This document shows, one piece after another, positions 8,306-17,338 of a DNA stretch of 48,830 nt (positions are counted from its first letter, which is position 1; each line of letters begins with the position of its first letter). The notes beneath the pieces were generated by a model that was not told where the DNA came from, searched no databases, and worked only from the letters and a program-made list of their open reading frames with translations. This DNA is from an uncultured Collinsella sp. (lineage in GTDB: Bacteria; Actinomycetota; Coriobacteriia; Coriobacteriales; Coriobacteriaceae). The stretch is taken from assembly GCA_958423535.1 (NCBI GenBank), contig CATZRJ010000008.1, positions 1-48,830 on the forward strand, in the 5' to 3' direction. The translations under genes and the position numbers were made by a program.

Positions 8306-9232
8306 ATGAACAACATCGTACTTGCCGTTCTGCAGGGCGTGGTCGTCATGGCCGTCGCACCGTTCTTCTCCGGTCTCGGCCGCGTGATCCGCGCCAAGAT
8401 GCACAACCGTCGCGGCCCCAGCATCATGCAGGACTACCGCGACCTGGCCAAGCTCTTTGCGCGCCCCGAGTCCCAGAGCGAGGATGCGAGCTTTGCGCTG
8501 CGCATTATGCCGCCGCTGTTCTTCGCCGTCGCCTTTATGCTCGCGATGGGTCTGCCGCTCTTTACGGCACAAAGCCCCATCCCGGTCTTTGGTGACGCCA
8601 TCACCATCATGTACAGCCTGGCACTCGCCCGCTTCTTCTTCGCCCTCTGCGGTGTGGATTCGTCCAACGCCTACGCCGGTATCGGCGGCGTCCGCGAGCT
8701 GCTCATGAGCGTGCTCATCGAGCCGTCTATGCTGCTGGCGCTGTTTGCCGCCGCCCTGGTGTGCGGCTCCACCGACATCGCCACCATGGGTCAGCACATC
8801 ATGACGGGCGCCATCGACTCGCCGGTCGCCGTGATCCTCGCCGGCATCGCCTTTGCGATTGCCTGCTACATGGAACTCGGCAAGCTGCCGTTTGATCAGG
8901 CCGAGGCCGAGCAGGAGCTTCAGGAAGGTCCGCTCGCCGAGCTTTCCGGCCCGTCGCTCGCCATGGCCAAGCTCGCCATGTCCATGAAGCAGGTCCTGGT
9001 CGTCGCTTGGTTCTGCGCGATCTTCGTCCCCTGGGGCGAGCCCGCAGCCGTGGGCGCTGCCGCCGTTCTGGGCGCGGTCATCTTCCTGGTGAAGTGCCTG
9101 ATCGACTTTGTCGTATGCGGCGTGATCGAGAACTCCTGCTCGCGTTCGCGTTTTAAGGTGCTCGGTAATCAGACTTGGGCCGTCGTTGGCATCGCCGTGC
9201 TGGCGTTTGTCTTCGTGGTCGTCGGCGTGTAG
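8306..9232 (+). CDS. hyfC: Hydrogenase-4 membrane subunit HyfC (NuoH-like)
   Basis: A 308-residue membrane protein related to HycD/HyfC and NuoH. The family landmark RRGPSIMQDYRDLAKLFAR sits near residue 37-53, and the loop ELGKLPFDQAEAEQELQEG near 190-208 is the acidic segment that contacts the hydrogenase arm and helps couple electron transfer to ion movement. It starts 12 bp after hyfB behind a strong AAGGAGGGG site. Confidence 0.93.
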   Translation: MNNIVLAVLQGVVVMAVAPFFSGLGRVIRAKMHNRRGPSIMQDYRDLAKLFARPESQSEDASFALRIMPPLFFAVAFMLAMGLPLFTAQSPIPVFGDAITIMYSLALARFFFALCGVDSSNAYAGIGGVRELLMSVLIEPSMLLALFAAALVCGSTDIATMGQHIMTGAIDSPVAVILAGIAFAIACYMELGKLPFDQAEAEQELQEGPLAELSGPSLAMAKLAMSMKQVLVVAWFCAIFVPWGEPAAVGAAAVLGAVIFLVKCLIDFVVCGVIENSCSRSRFKVLGNQTWAVVGIAVLAFVFVVVGV

Positions 9233-9247
9233 GAGAAGGGAGAAACA

Positions 9248-10705
9248 ATGTCATTTGCAGTCAGTCTGTCCCTTCTCGGCTTGGTCGCTATCGCGGCCCC
9301 GATGGTGGCCTCGGTGCTCGTCGCCCTGTTCCCCCGTCCGTACGCCAAGTGGTTCAGCGTTTTGGGTGCCGCCGTCTCGACGGTCTGCACCATCGCCCTC
9401 GCCGCGAATTTCGCTGGCGCCGGCATGCCCGACACGCAGGTCCCCCTGATTTCGTTTGGGCAGACCCTCGTCATGGGGTTCACCTTCGATCGCATGAGCA
9501 CGCTGCTCGCGCCCGCCTTTGTGGGTATCGGCCTGCTTGTCGTGATCTATTCGATTCCCTATATGAGCGAGAATAACCGTGAGCATCCCGACGCACCGCG
9601 TCGTCGCTTCTACGCGTACCTCGCGACCTTCATCGGCGCCATGGCCGGCCTTGTGTACAGCTCGACCCTTTTGGGCCAGCTCGTGTTCTTTGAGATCACG
9701 GGTGCGTGCTCTTGGGGCCTCATCAGCTACTACATGACGCCTACGGCCAAGAAGGCCGGCATGAAGGCCCTGATCATTACGCATATCGGTGCGCTCGGCC
9801 TGTATCTGGGCGCCGCTATCGTGTTTGCCCACACCGGCACCTTCGCCATTACCGCGATCGCCGGCCTCGACGCCAAGCTCAAGGCCATCGTCCTTCTGCT
9901 GGTGCTCTTTGCCGCTTGGGCCAAGTCCGCGCAGGTTCCCATGTACATGTGGCTGCCTTCGGCTATGGAGGCCCCGACGCCTGTTTCGGCCTACCTGCAT
10001 GGCGCCTCGATGGTCAAGGTCGGCGTGTGCGTGTTCGCGCGCGCACTCGTCTCTGCCGGCGAGATTCCCGAGATCGTTGGCTGGGTTGCCATTATCGACG
10101 CCATGGTCACCATGCTCTTTTGTTTCCTTATGTACCTGCCGCAAAAGGACATGAAGCGTCTGCTGGCCTTCTCCACGATCGCCCAGCTCTCCTATGTGTT
10201 CTTTGGTCTGGGCCTTTCGGTCTTTGGCAGCCAGCTGGCCTTTGATGGCGCCGTGTGCCACATCTTTAACCACGCTTTTGCCAAGACGCTGTTCTTCCTG
10301 ATCGCCGGTTCGTTCTCCTTTACGCTCGGCACGCGTATGCTGCCCAAGCTTCGCGGCATCGTAAAGAAGTACCCGATCTCGGGCGTGGGCTTTGGTGTCG
10401 CGGCACTCGCCATTGCCGGCGTGCCGCCCATGAACACGTTCTTCTCGAAGTTCCAGATCATCGCCGGCGGCTTTTCTGTGGGTGCCGGCAACGTCGCGAT
10501 CCTGGTGCTCGTGTGCATCATGGTCGCCGAGACCGTCGCCACCTTTGCCTGGTTCCTCAAGTGGATGGGCTATTGCCTGCCCGGCGAGCCGAGTGAAGAG
10601 GTCGCTGCGGGTGCCCCGCTTCCCCGCGCGATGGCGTTCGTGTTCATCGTGCTCATCATCATGGTTATCGTCAGCGGCCCGCTTTCGGCCAGCTGGATCG
10701 GTTAG
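9248..10705 (+). CDS. hyfD: Hydrogenase-4 membrane subunit HyfD (antiporter-like)
   Basis: A 485-residue NuoL/M/N-family membrane protein in the hyfD position between hyfC and hyfE; E. coli HyfD is about the same length. Key segments are FEITGACSWGLISYYM, WAKSAQVPMYMWLPSAMEAPTPVSA, HGASMVKVGV and LLAFSTIAQLSYV, carrying the membrane Lys and Glu residues of ion channels. Start at 9248 behind GAGAAGGGAG. hycA-H-type operons lack this subunit, so its presence supports an ion-pumping FHL-2-like complex. Confidence 0.9.
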   Translation: MSFAVSLSLLGLVAIAAPMVASVLVALFPRPYAKWFSVLGAAVSTVCTIALAANFAGAGMPDTQVPLISFGQTLVMGFTFDRMSTLLAPAFVGIGLLVVIYSIPYMSENNREHPDAPRRRFYAYLATFIGAMAGLVYSSTLLGQLVFFEITGACSWGLISYYMTPTAKKAGMKALIITHIGALGLYLGAAIVFAHTGTFAITAIAGLDAKLKAIVLLLVLFAAWAKSAQVPMYMWLPSAMEAPTPVSAYLHGASMVKVGVCVFARALVSAGEIPEIVGWVAIIDAMVTMLFCFLMYLPQKDMKRLLAFSTIAQLSYVFFGLGLSVFGSQLAFDGAVCHIFNHAFAKTLFFLIAGSFSFTLGTRMLPKLRGIVKKYPISGVGFGVAALAIAGVPPMNTFFSKFQIIAGGFSVGAGNVAILVLVCIMVAETVATFAWFLKWMGYCLPGEPSEEVAAGAPLPRAMAFVFIVLIIMVIVSGPLSASWIG

Positions 10706-10718
10706 GAGGTAGAACGAC

Positions 10719-11372
10719 ATGGGTTATTCGATCGTCAACATCCTTGGCGGCCTTCTGATCGTTACGTCCACCATGGTGGTCGTCTCCAAGAACATCAAGC
10801 ACGCCATCAGCTGGTATGCGGTGCAGTCGCTGGTGCTCGTGGGACTGTTCGCCACGCTCGGTGTCACCACCGGTGCGCAGGAGCTGCTTATGTGGGCTGG
10901 ATCTGCCTTTATCACTAAGGTCGTCCTGGTCCCTTATATCCTCAACCGCGCATACAAGAAGATGGGCGAGCCGAGCGACGCATCGCTCAAGGCTGGCCTT
11001 AAGCCCGCGTGGGCCATCTGCATCATCGCCGTCGAGGTCGCGATCTGCTTTGCCGTCGTGACGCAGATCAGCCTGCCCACGGCCGAGGTCGCAACGCCTG
11101 CGCTCGCTATTAGCTTCGCTCACTTCTTTGTGGGCCTCACCTGCATTATTTCGCAGCGCAACATCATGAAGCAGATCTTTGGATACTGCCTCATGGAAAA
11201 CGGCAGCCATGTGACGCTCGCGCTTTTGGCCCCCACCGCTCCCGAGATCATCGAGATCGGTATCGCCACCGACGCCATCTTTGCCGTCATCATCATGTCC
11301 ATCGTCGTGCGTCGCATTTGGGACGACTCCCACTCGCTCGATGCGCGCGACCTGTCCGAGCTGAGGGGGTAG
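10719..11372 (+). CDS. hyfE: Hydrogenase-4 membrane subunit HyfE
   Basis: A 217-residue protein, the same size as E. coli HyfE, with about six predicted membrane helices and a NuoK-like character in its second half (YCLMENGSHVTLALLAP). It lies between hyfD and hyfF with very short spacers and has a TTAGGAGGT ribosome site that includes the hyfD stop codon. HyfE occurs only in the larger hydrogenase-4-type complexes. Confidence 0.9.
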   Translation: MGYSIVNILGGLLIVTSTMVVVSKNIKHAISWYAVQSLVLVGLFATLGVTTGAQELLMWAGSAFITKVVLVPYILNRAYKKMGEPSDASLKAGLKPAWAICIIAVEVAICFAVVTQISLPTAEVATPALAISFAHFFVGLTCIISQRNIMKQIFGYCLMENGSHVTLALLAPTAPEIIEIGIATDAIFAVIIMSIVVRRIWDDSHSLDARDLSELRG

Positions 11373-11375
11373 TCC

Positions 11376-12935
11376 ATGGAAACGTTGATTCTCGCCCTGC
11401 TCGCGACTCCTTTGGTGTTCTCGCTGGTCATGGCGTTTTTGCCCAAGAACACGTCCTATAACGTGTTTGCCGGTCTCAACCTGGTCTCCGTCGCAGCCGT
11501 CCTGGTGCTGTCGATTGTGGCGGCCGGTGACGTCCTTATGAGCGGCGACACCGCGAGCGCTCTTGGCCTGTGGTTCCACCTCGATTCGCTGGGCGCCATT
11601 TTTGTGCTGCTCATCGGCTTTATCGGTTTTCTTACCGGGCTGTTCTCACTTCCCTATGTAAAGGCCGATATCGAGGAGGGCTCCATGCCCGCCGAGCGCG
11701 CCAAGCAGTATTTTGCGCTGTTTAGCCTGTTTGTGTTCACCATGCTGCTCGCGTGCCTGTCCAACAACATGATCCTCACGTGGGCCGCCGTGGAGGCAAC
11801 CACGCTTTCCACTGTGTTCCTCGTGGGTATCTACAAGAACAAGACGGCCCTCGAGGCTTCTTGGAAGTATGCGATGGTCTGCACCGCCGGCGTGGCCTTT
11901 GGCTTGTTCGGTACGCTGCTGATCTACGCCAACGCCGCCGACGTGATTCCCAACGCCCACGAGGCCGCATTCCTGTCGTGCGTACTGCCGTATGCCGACC
12001 GGTTCGATCCGACGCTCATGCGCCTCGCCTTTGCGTTTATCGTGATCGGCTTTGGCACCAAGGCCGGCCTGTTCCCCATGCACACTTGGCTGCCCGATGC
12101 CCACTCCCAGGCCCCGAGCCCTGTCTCGGCCCTGCTCTCTGGCGTGCTGCTTAAGTGCGCCATGCTTGTGATCATGCGCTTCTACGGCTTTACCATCCAG
12201 GCCGTGGGCGCCGAGTATCCGCAACTTCTGCTGTTGATCGTCGGCACGCTGTCCATTTTGGTGGCGGCACTTTCGATGTTTCGCCAGGACGACCTCAAGC
12301 GCCGCTTTGCGTACTCGTCTGTGGAGAACGTGGGCGTTATCGCCCTGTGCCTGGGTATCGGTGGCCCACTGGGTATCGCCGCAGCCCTGCTGCACTGCGT
12401 GTTCCACGGTTTTACCAAGACGCTTGCCTTCTGCGTGTCCGGCAACATCCAGCACGCCTTTGGTACGCGTAGCCTGGCCAAGATTCAGGGTGTCGTCGAG
12501 GTTGCCCCCGCAACCGCCGCGCTCGCCGTCCTGGCGCTGCTCGGTCTTGGCGCCTTCCCGCCCTTTGGCATGTTTATCTCCGAGTTCCTGACTTTTGTCG
12601 CCGGTGTTACCACCGGTCCCATGTGGCTGGTCGTCGTGGTCGCCCTCGGTCTTACCGTGGCCATCTCCGCGCTCACCCGCATCGCACTCAAGTCGGTATT
12701 CGGCCATGCGCCCCAGGGCATGGGCAAGCATGAGGCTCCGGCGCTCATGCTTATTCCCGAAATCATCCTGGCTGTCATGATCTTGTGGTTTGGCATCGCC
12801 ACCCCGCTGCCCCTCGTGCACGGTGTGGAGACCGCGACCGGCATCGTACTCGAGCAGAGCACCGAGGAACTTCACGCGACGCCGATGTACCGCGCTGTGT
12901 TCGGTACCGAGACCGCTCAGAGCGAGGTGGAGTAA
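11376..12935 (+). CDS. hyfF: Hydrogenase-4 membrane subunit HyfF (antiporter-like)
   Basis: A 519-residue third antiporter-like subunit (E. coli HyfF is about 526). Motifs: WAAVEATTLSTVFLVG, FGTKAGLFPMHTWLPDAHSQ, PSPVSALLSGVLLKCAML and RRFAYSSVENVGVIALCLG. It follows hyfE by three bases and precedes hyfG by three, so translation is likely coupled. Length and motifs are intact, with no sign of decay. Confidence 0.92.
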   Translation: METLILALLATPLVFSLVMAFLPKNTSYNVFAGLNLVSVAAVLVLSIVAAGDVLMSGDTASALGLWFHLDSLGAIFVLLIGFIGFLTGLFSLPYVKADIEEGSMPAERAKQYFALFSLFVFTMLLACLSNNMILTWAAVEATTLSTVFLVGIYKNKTALEASWKYAMVCTAGVAFGLFGTLLIYANAADVIPNAHEAAFLSCVLPYADRFDPTLMRLAFAFIVIGFGTKAGLFPMHTWLPDAHSQAPSPVSALLSGVLLKCAMLVIMRFYGFTIQAVGAEYPQLLLLIVGTLSILVAALSMFRQDDLKRRFAYSSVENVGVIALCLGIGGPLGIAAALLHCVFHGFTKTLAFCVSGNIQHAFGTRSLAKIQGVVEVAPATAALAVLALLGLGAFPPFGMFISEFLTFVAGVTTGPMWLVVVVALGLTVAISALTRIALKSVFGHAPQGMGKHEAPALMLIPEIILAVMILWFGIATPLPLVHGVETATGIVLEQSTEELHATPMYRAVFGTETAQSEVE

Positions 12936-12938
12936 CGA

Positions 12939-14711
12939 ATGATTGAAACTGAGAACAAGGTGTATGCCCGTCGCTGCGAGAGCCATGTCGAGGCCCTGCG
13001 CCGCGCCGTTCCGGGCTGCATCGAGAAGGTCGAGTGGCAGTGCGAGGACCAGTTGACGATCACCGTCAAGCAGGACAAGCTGCCCGAGGCCGTCCACTAC
13101 CTGTACTACGAGCGCTACGGCTGGATTCCCGTGATCATCGGCAACGATGAGCGCAGCCTGTGCGGCCGCTACGCCGTGTACTACGTCATCTCCATGGAGG
13201 GGGAGGATCCCGGCTGGGTGACCGTGCGCACCGAGGTCGATCCCGCCAAGATGACGTTCCCGTCCGTGACGCCGTTCGTCCCCGCCTGCGTGTGGGGCGA
13301 GCGCGAGCTGCGCGACATGTTCGGTCTGATCCCCGAGGGTCTGCCCGATCGTCGTCGCCTGGTGCTGCCCGACGATTGGCCCAGCGGCCTGTATCCGCTG
13401 CGCAAGGACTCCATGGATTACCGTTTCCGTCCCGCTCCCGCGAGCGACATGGAAAACTACGAGTTCTTGGCCGACACCAAGGGCAAGGAGACCACGCTCG
13501 TCCCCATGGGCCCGTTGCACATTACCTCCGACGAGCCCGGCCACTTCCGCCTGTTTGTCGAGGGCGAGACGATCGTCGACGCCGACTACCGCCTGTTCTA
13601 CGTGCACCGCGGCATGGAGAAGGTCGCCGAGACGCGCCTGAACTATGACGCCGTGACGTTCCTCGCCGACCGCATCTGCGGCATCTGCGGCTGCGCCCAC
13701 TCGGTGGCCTATGCCGAGGCCGTCGAGCGCGCCCAGGGCATCCATGTCCCGCCGCGCGCCCAGTACATCCGCGCCATCATGCTCGAGGTCGAGCGCCTGC
13801 ACTCGCATCTGCTCAACATTGGCCTGGCGTCGCACTACACCGGCTTCGACTCCGGCTTCCAGCAGTTCTTCCGCGTTCGCGAGAAGTCCATGGACCTGGC
13901 CGAGAAGCTCTCCGGTCACCGCAAGACCTACGGCCTCAACGTGATTGGCGGCGTGCGTCGCGACATTTTGGCCGAGCAGAAGCTTTCCACGCTCACGACC
14001 ATTCACCAGCTGCGCTCCGAGGTTCAGGAACTCGTCGACGTCTTGCTCTCCACGCCCAACTTTATTGAGCGTACGAGCGGTATCGGCATCTTGGACCGCA
14101 AGATCGCACGCGACTTCTCGCCGGTCGGCCCGCTCATGCGTGGCTCGGGCTATGCCCGCGACGTGCGTTTTGACCACCCCTTCGACGGCTACGCCGATCC
14201 GGATGTTCAGAAGATGCACGCCGCTACGGCCGACACCTGCGATGCCTTCGGCCGTACCGCCGTTCGCATCCAGGAGGTCTACGATTCGATCGACATGATC
14301 GAGACCATGCTCGAGAACTGCCCGTCGGGCCCCATCCTCACCACGGATTGGGAGTACACCCCGCACAAGTACGCCATCGGTGCCACCGAGGCGCCGCGCG
14401 GCGAGGACGTGCACTGGGCCATGCTCGGCAACAACCAGAAGTGCTACCGTTGGCGCGCCAAGGCCGCCACGTACAGCAACTGGCCGGTCCTGCGCTACAT
14501 GTTCCGCGGCAACACCGTGGGCGACGCGGCGCTGATCGTCGGCTCGCTCGACCCGTGCTACTCCTGCACCGACCGCGTGACGGTGACCGATGTCGCCGCC
14601 AAGCGCGACCACGTGCTCGACAAGGAGCAGTTCGAGAACGTCTGGCGCGACAAGTCGCCGCTTGCGGGCGAGGGCACCATGGCCGCTCCGCTCGATGAGG
14701 AGGCGCTCTAA
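12939..14711 (+). CDS. hyfG: Ni-Fe hydrogenase large subunit HyfG
   Basis: A 590-residue catalytic subunit of a group 4 membrane-bound [NiFe] hydrogenase. The N-terminal third is a NuoC-like domain (ERELRDMFGLIPEGLPDRRR), fused as in HycE/HyfG to the NuoD-like large subunit. The four nickel ligands are present: RICGICGC (Cys247, Cys250) and DPCYSCTDR (Cys540, Cys543). The family is processed after the Arg of the last motif (Arg546), which leaves a 44-residue tail for removal by HycI, encoded four genes downstream. H2 is formed on the cytoplasmic face from FdhF electrons. Confidence 0.95.
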   Translation: MIETENKVYARRCESHVEALRRAVPGCIEKVEWQCEDQLTITVKQDKLPEAVHYLYYERYGWIPVIIGNDERSLCGRYAVYYVISMEGEDPGWVTVRTEVDPAKMTFPSVTPFVPACVWGERELRDMFGLIPEGLPDRRRLVLPDDWPSGLYPLRKDSMDYRFRPAPASDMENYEFLADTKGKETTLVPMGPLHITSDEPGHFRLFVEGETIVDADYRLFYVHRGMEKVAETRLNYDAVTFLADRICGICGCAHSVAYAEAVERAQGIHVPPRAQYIRAIMLEVERLHSHLLNIGLASHYTGFDSGFQQFFRVREKSMDLAEKLSGHRKTYGLNVIGGVRRDILAEQKLSTLTTIHQLRSEVQELVDVLLSTPNFIERTSGIGILDRKIARDFSPVGPLMRGSGYARDVRFDHPFDGYADPDVQKMHAATADTCDAFGRTAVRIQEVYDSIDMIETMLENCPSGPILTTDWEYTPHKYAIGATEAPRGEDVHWAMLGNNQKCYRWRAKAATYSNWPVLRYMFRGNTVGDAALIVGSLDPCYSCTDRVTVTDVAAKRDHVLDKEQFENVWRDKSPLAGEGTMAAPLDEEAL

Positions 14712-14712
14712 T

Positions 14713-15429
14713 ATGCTGAAGCTTTGGAAGGTTAACGCCAAGGCCGGCGACGCGACGGTCAAGTACCCGTTTGCGCCGTTCCCCACCAACAAGGACATGC
14801 GCGGCAAGCCCGAGCACAATGCCGAGCTCTGCATCGCCTGCGGTGCCTGTGGCGTTGCATGCCCGGCCGATGCCATTCGCATGGACACCGACCTTGCGGC
14901 CGATACCATCACCTGGTCGATCGACTACGGTCGCTGCATCTTTTGCGGCCGTTGCGAGGAAGCCTGCCCCATGGAGGCCATCAAGCTCACCGAGGAGTTT
15001 GAGCTGGCCGTCATGAGCAAGGACGACCTCACCAGCAAGAGCGTCTACACGCTCGAGCATTGCTCGCGTTGCGGCAAGCCGTTTGCCCCGCACAAGGAGA
15101 TCGACTACGCCAAGCGCCTGCTGCAAAAGGCCGGCGGCATGGAGGCCGAGCAGGCCGCCCGCACCGTCGGTATGTGCCAGGAGTGCAAACGCGAGCTCGA
15201 CGCCCTGCGCGCCGCCTCGGCCGTAAAGACCGGCAACGCTGCCGGCATGGCTGCCAACGAGACGCTTGCGTCCGGCGAGCCCCAGGGCCCCGGCATGGAG
15301 TACCTAGGCGGCCACGGCGTGAACCCGGAGTATATCGACCGCGAGCTCAACCCCGATGCGCCCGAGATTCCCGCCGGTCCGGCGCCGGTCGAGGGCATCA
15401 TCATGGATTTTGAAACGAAGGAGGAGTAA
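14713..15429 (+). CDS. hyfH: Hydrogenase-4 iron-sulfur subunit HyfH/HycF
   Basis: A 238-residue protein with two [4Fe-4S] motifs, CIACGACGVACP near residue 38 and CIFCGRCEEACP near 77, as in HycF/HyfH and NuoI. It is longer than E. coli HyfH (about 180) and carries two extra CxxC pairs (CSRCGK, CQECKR) that could bind a metal, followed by a Pro/Gly-rich tail. The ATG at 14713 overlaps the hyfG stop region and was preferred over an upstream extension that lies inside hyfG. Confidence 0.88.
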   Translation: MLKLWKVNAKAGDATVKYPFAPFPTNKDMRGKPEHNAELCIACGACGVACPADAIRMDTDLAADTITWSIDYGRCIFCGRCEEACPMEAIKLTEEFELAVMSKDDLTSKSVYTLEHCSRCGKPFAPHKEIDYAKRLLQKAGGMEAEQAARTVGMCQECKRELDALRAASAVKTGNAAGMAANETLASGEPQGPGMEYLGGHGVNPEYIDRELNPDAPEIPAGPAPVEGIIMDFETKEE

Positions 15430-15431
15430 CC

Positions 15432-16214
15432 ATGGCCGAACCCACGCTTTTGCCCGAGCGGCTCCAGTACCGCCCGACCAAGATCGAGCTCGACGAGAGC
15501 ATCGAGAAGGCCAAGGCGACCCTTCTTAAGAAGATCAAGCGCTCGGTGTACGTCTACCGTGTTGACTGCGGCGGCTGCAACGGCTGCGAGATCGAGATCT
15601 TCGGTTCCATCACGCCCGTCTTCGACGTCGAGCGTTTTGGCATCAAGGTCGTGCCCTCGCCCCGTCACGCCGATGTACTGCTGTACACCGGCGCCGTGAC
15701 GCGTGCCATGCGCATGCCGGCCCTGCGCGCCTTTGAGGCCGCACCCGATCCCAAGATCGTGGTGTCCTATGGCGCGTGCGGCTGCACCGGCGGCATCTTC
15801 TACGACAACTACTGCGTCTGGGGCGGCACGGACAAGATTCTGCCGGTCGATGTCTACATCCCCGGCTGCCCGCCCAGCCCCGCGCAGACCATCTACGGCT
15901 TTGCCATGGCGCTCGGTCTGCTAGACCAAAAGCTCCATGCCGAGACCACGGTGGAGGCCGCCGGCGAGCAGGCCGATATCCTGCACCCCGGCGTTCCGTA
16001 CAAGCTGCGCGTTGCCATCGAGCGCGAGGCTCGCGCCATGAGCGGCTACCGTTACGGCCGCGACCTTGCCAATGAGTTTATGGATACGCTCGAGGGTGCG
16101 CCCAAGGGCGATATCCGCGGTGCCATGGCGCTGCTCATCGACAAGCAGGACGATCCGCGCCGCGTTGAGGTCTACTCGGCGCTGCAGGATCTTGTGCTGG
16201 CCGGAGGTCGCTAG
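15432..16214 (+). CDS. hyfI: Ni-Fe hydrogenase small subunit HyfI (NuoB-like)
   Basis: A 260-residue [4Fe-4S] subunit of group 4 hydrogenases. Cluster ligands are visible in CGGCNGCEIE (near residue 46), YGACGCTGGIF and GCPPSPAQT, matching HycG/HyfI/NuoB. It carries the proximal cluster that feeds the Ni-Fe site in HyfG. It follows hyfH by two bases with a GAAGGAGG site and ends against hycH without a gap. Confidence 0.93.
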   Translation: MAEPTLLPERLQYRPTKIELDESIEKAKATLLKKIKRSVYVYRVDCGGCNGCEIEIFGSITPVFDVERFGIKVVPSPRHADVLLYTGAVTRAMRMPALRAFEAAPDPKIVVSYGACGCTGGIFYDNYCVWGGTDKILPVDVYIPGCPPSPAQTIYGFAMALGLLDQKLHAETTVEAAGEQADILHPGVPYKLRVAIEREARAMSGYRYGRDLANEFMDTLEGAPKGDIRGAMALLIDKQDDPRRVEVYSALQDLVLAGGR

Positions 16215-16796
16215 ATGGAGCTCACGGACCGCTCTGGTTACTTTGCGGGCCCCGGTATGCTCGGCGGCTCCTTTGGCGATGCCTCGCGCGCAAGCGACGA
16301 GGCTGCCGAGGGCGTCGCCGACCCCTGCCTGGACCATGCGCCCGACCAGGTGGTCTTTTACGAGCTCACGCGTAAGTTTGTGGAGACCGAGGAAGACGTT
16401 CCCCAGGAGGCCTGCGACGTGCTGTACTACACGCTCGCCGTGGGCCACCATACCGGCGTGCTCGACTGCTTTGAGCCGCGCCTGTCGGTGCCGGTGAACG
16501 TGTTCTATACGCTTATCGACGCGCTGCCGGAGGGGGAGGCCAAGACCAAGTTCGAGGCCATCCGCTCCTTTGGCGAGTGCCAGCTCGACAAGGCGGCGGT
16601 GCCGTCGCTGCTCGAGGCCTGCGATACGCTGCTCGACGAGCGCGGTTTTCGCGGCTCGGCCAAGGCCGGCATCTCGGTGTTCGATAACGACTTTGGCCTG
16701 CATGCCCAGCAGGTCGCGTTCTTAATGAAGTTTCGCGATCTGGTCGAGCGCGTGCGCGATGTGTCGGGCGTGTATCTGACGGGGAGGTTGCAGTAA
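16215..16796 (+). CDS. hycH: Formate hydrogenlyase assembly protein HycH/HyfJ
   Basis: A 193-residue protein matching HycH in VVFYELTRKFVE, DVLYYTLAVGHHTGVLDC and YLTGRLQ, though about 55 residues longer than the E. coli protein because of an N-terminal extension (residues 1-44) and an insert near 140. HycH is needed for maturation of the hydrogenlyase large subunit but its exact step is unknown. It starts one base after the hyfI stop and overlaps the hycI start (TAATG). Confidence 0.82.
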   Translation: MELTDRSGYFAGPGMLGGSFGDASRASDEAAEGVADPCLDHAPDQVVFYELTRKFVETEEDVPQEACDVLYYTLAVGHHTGVLDCFEPRLSVPVNVFYTLIDALPEGEAKTKFEAIRSFGECQLDKAAVPSLLEACDTLLDERGFRGSAKAGISVFDNDFGLHAQQVAFLMKFRDLVERVRDVSGVYLTGRLQ

Positions 16797-17299
16797 TGGG
16801 TCGCGTTGTGGATGGTTGTGTGAACGGCGCCCCGTTTGCGGGTATCGTGCTCACGGCGGGAAGCGTGCTGCGTGCCGACGATGCCGCCGGCCCCGTGCTC
16901 TCCAAAAAGATGGAGGACGCGCCCATCGCCGGTTGGTACACCATCGATGGCGGTCAGACGCCCGAGGACGACATCATTGAGGTCAAGCGCGAGCGTCCGC
17001 CTCGCCTGGTCTTGGTCGATGCTGCCGACATGGCGCTGCCCGTCGGGTCCATCCGTTTGCTCGACAAGCGTGATGTGGCCCGTAAGTCGATGTTCACCAC
17101 GCATTCGCTTCCTTTGTCGATTCTGATCGAGGAAATCGAGCAATCGTGCGAAGATATCGTCTTCATAGGGATTCAGCCGGGCGATACGGAGTTTTACAAC
17201 CCCATGTCCCCGGAGGTCTTTGAGGCCGTCGACGCCGTGTACGACGCTGTGGCCGCTAACGACTTTTCCCACTTTGTCCGCTTGGGGCAAGAGCAATAG
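16796..17299 (+). CDS. hycI: Hydrogenase maturation endopeptidase HycI
   Basis: A 167-residue protease that trims the C terminus of the hydrogenase large subunit after nickel insertion. The nickel-sensing residues are Asp28, Asp74 and His102 (LRADDAAG, LVLVDAADM, FTTHSLPL). Their spacing (46 and 28) equals that of Asp16, Asp62 and His90 in E. coli HycI, so only the N terminus is longer, by 12 residues. The substrate should be HyfG, whose DPCYSCTDR cleavage motif is intact. Confidence 0.9.
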   Translation: MGRVVDGCVNGAPFAGIVLTAGSVLRADDAAGPVLSKKMEDAPIAGWYTIDGGQTPEDDIIEVKRERPPRLVLVDAADMALPVGSIRLLDKRDVARKSMFTTHSLPLSILIEEIEQSCEDIVFIGIQPGDTEFYNPMSPEVFEAVDAVYDAVAANDFSHFVRLGQEQ

Positions 17300-17338
17300 G
17301 AGCGCTTGTCCCTGCTGATTAGGAAAGAAGTGATTGAC

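Noticed and set aside
11646..14912. 1088-residue open frame on the minus strand
   Set aside because: It is opposite hyfF and hyfG, which have intact family motifs; GC-rich codon bias produces long antisense frames.
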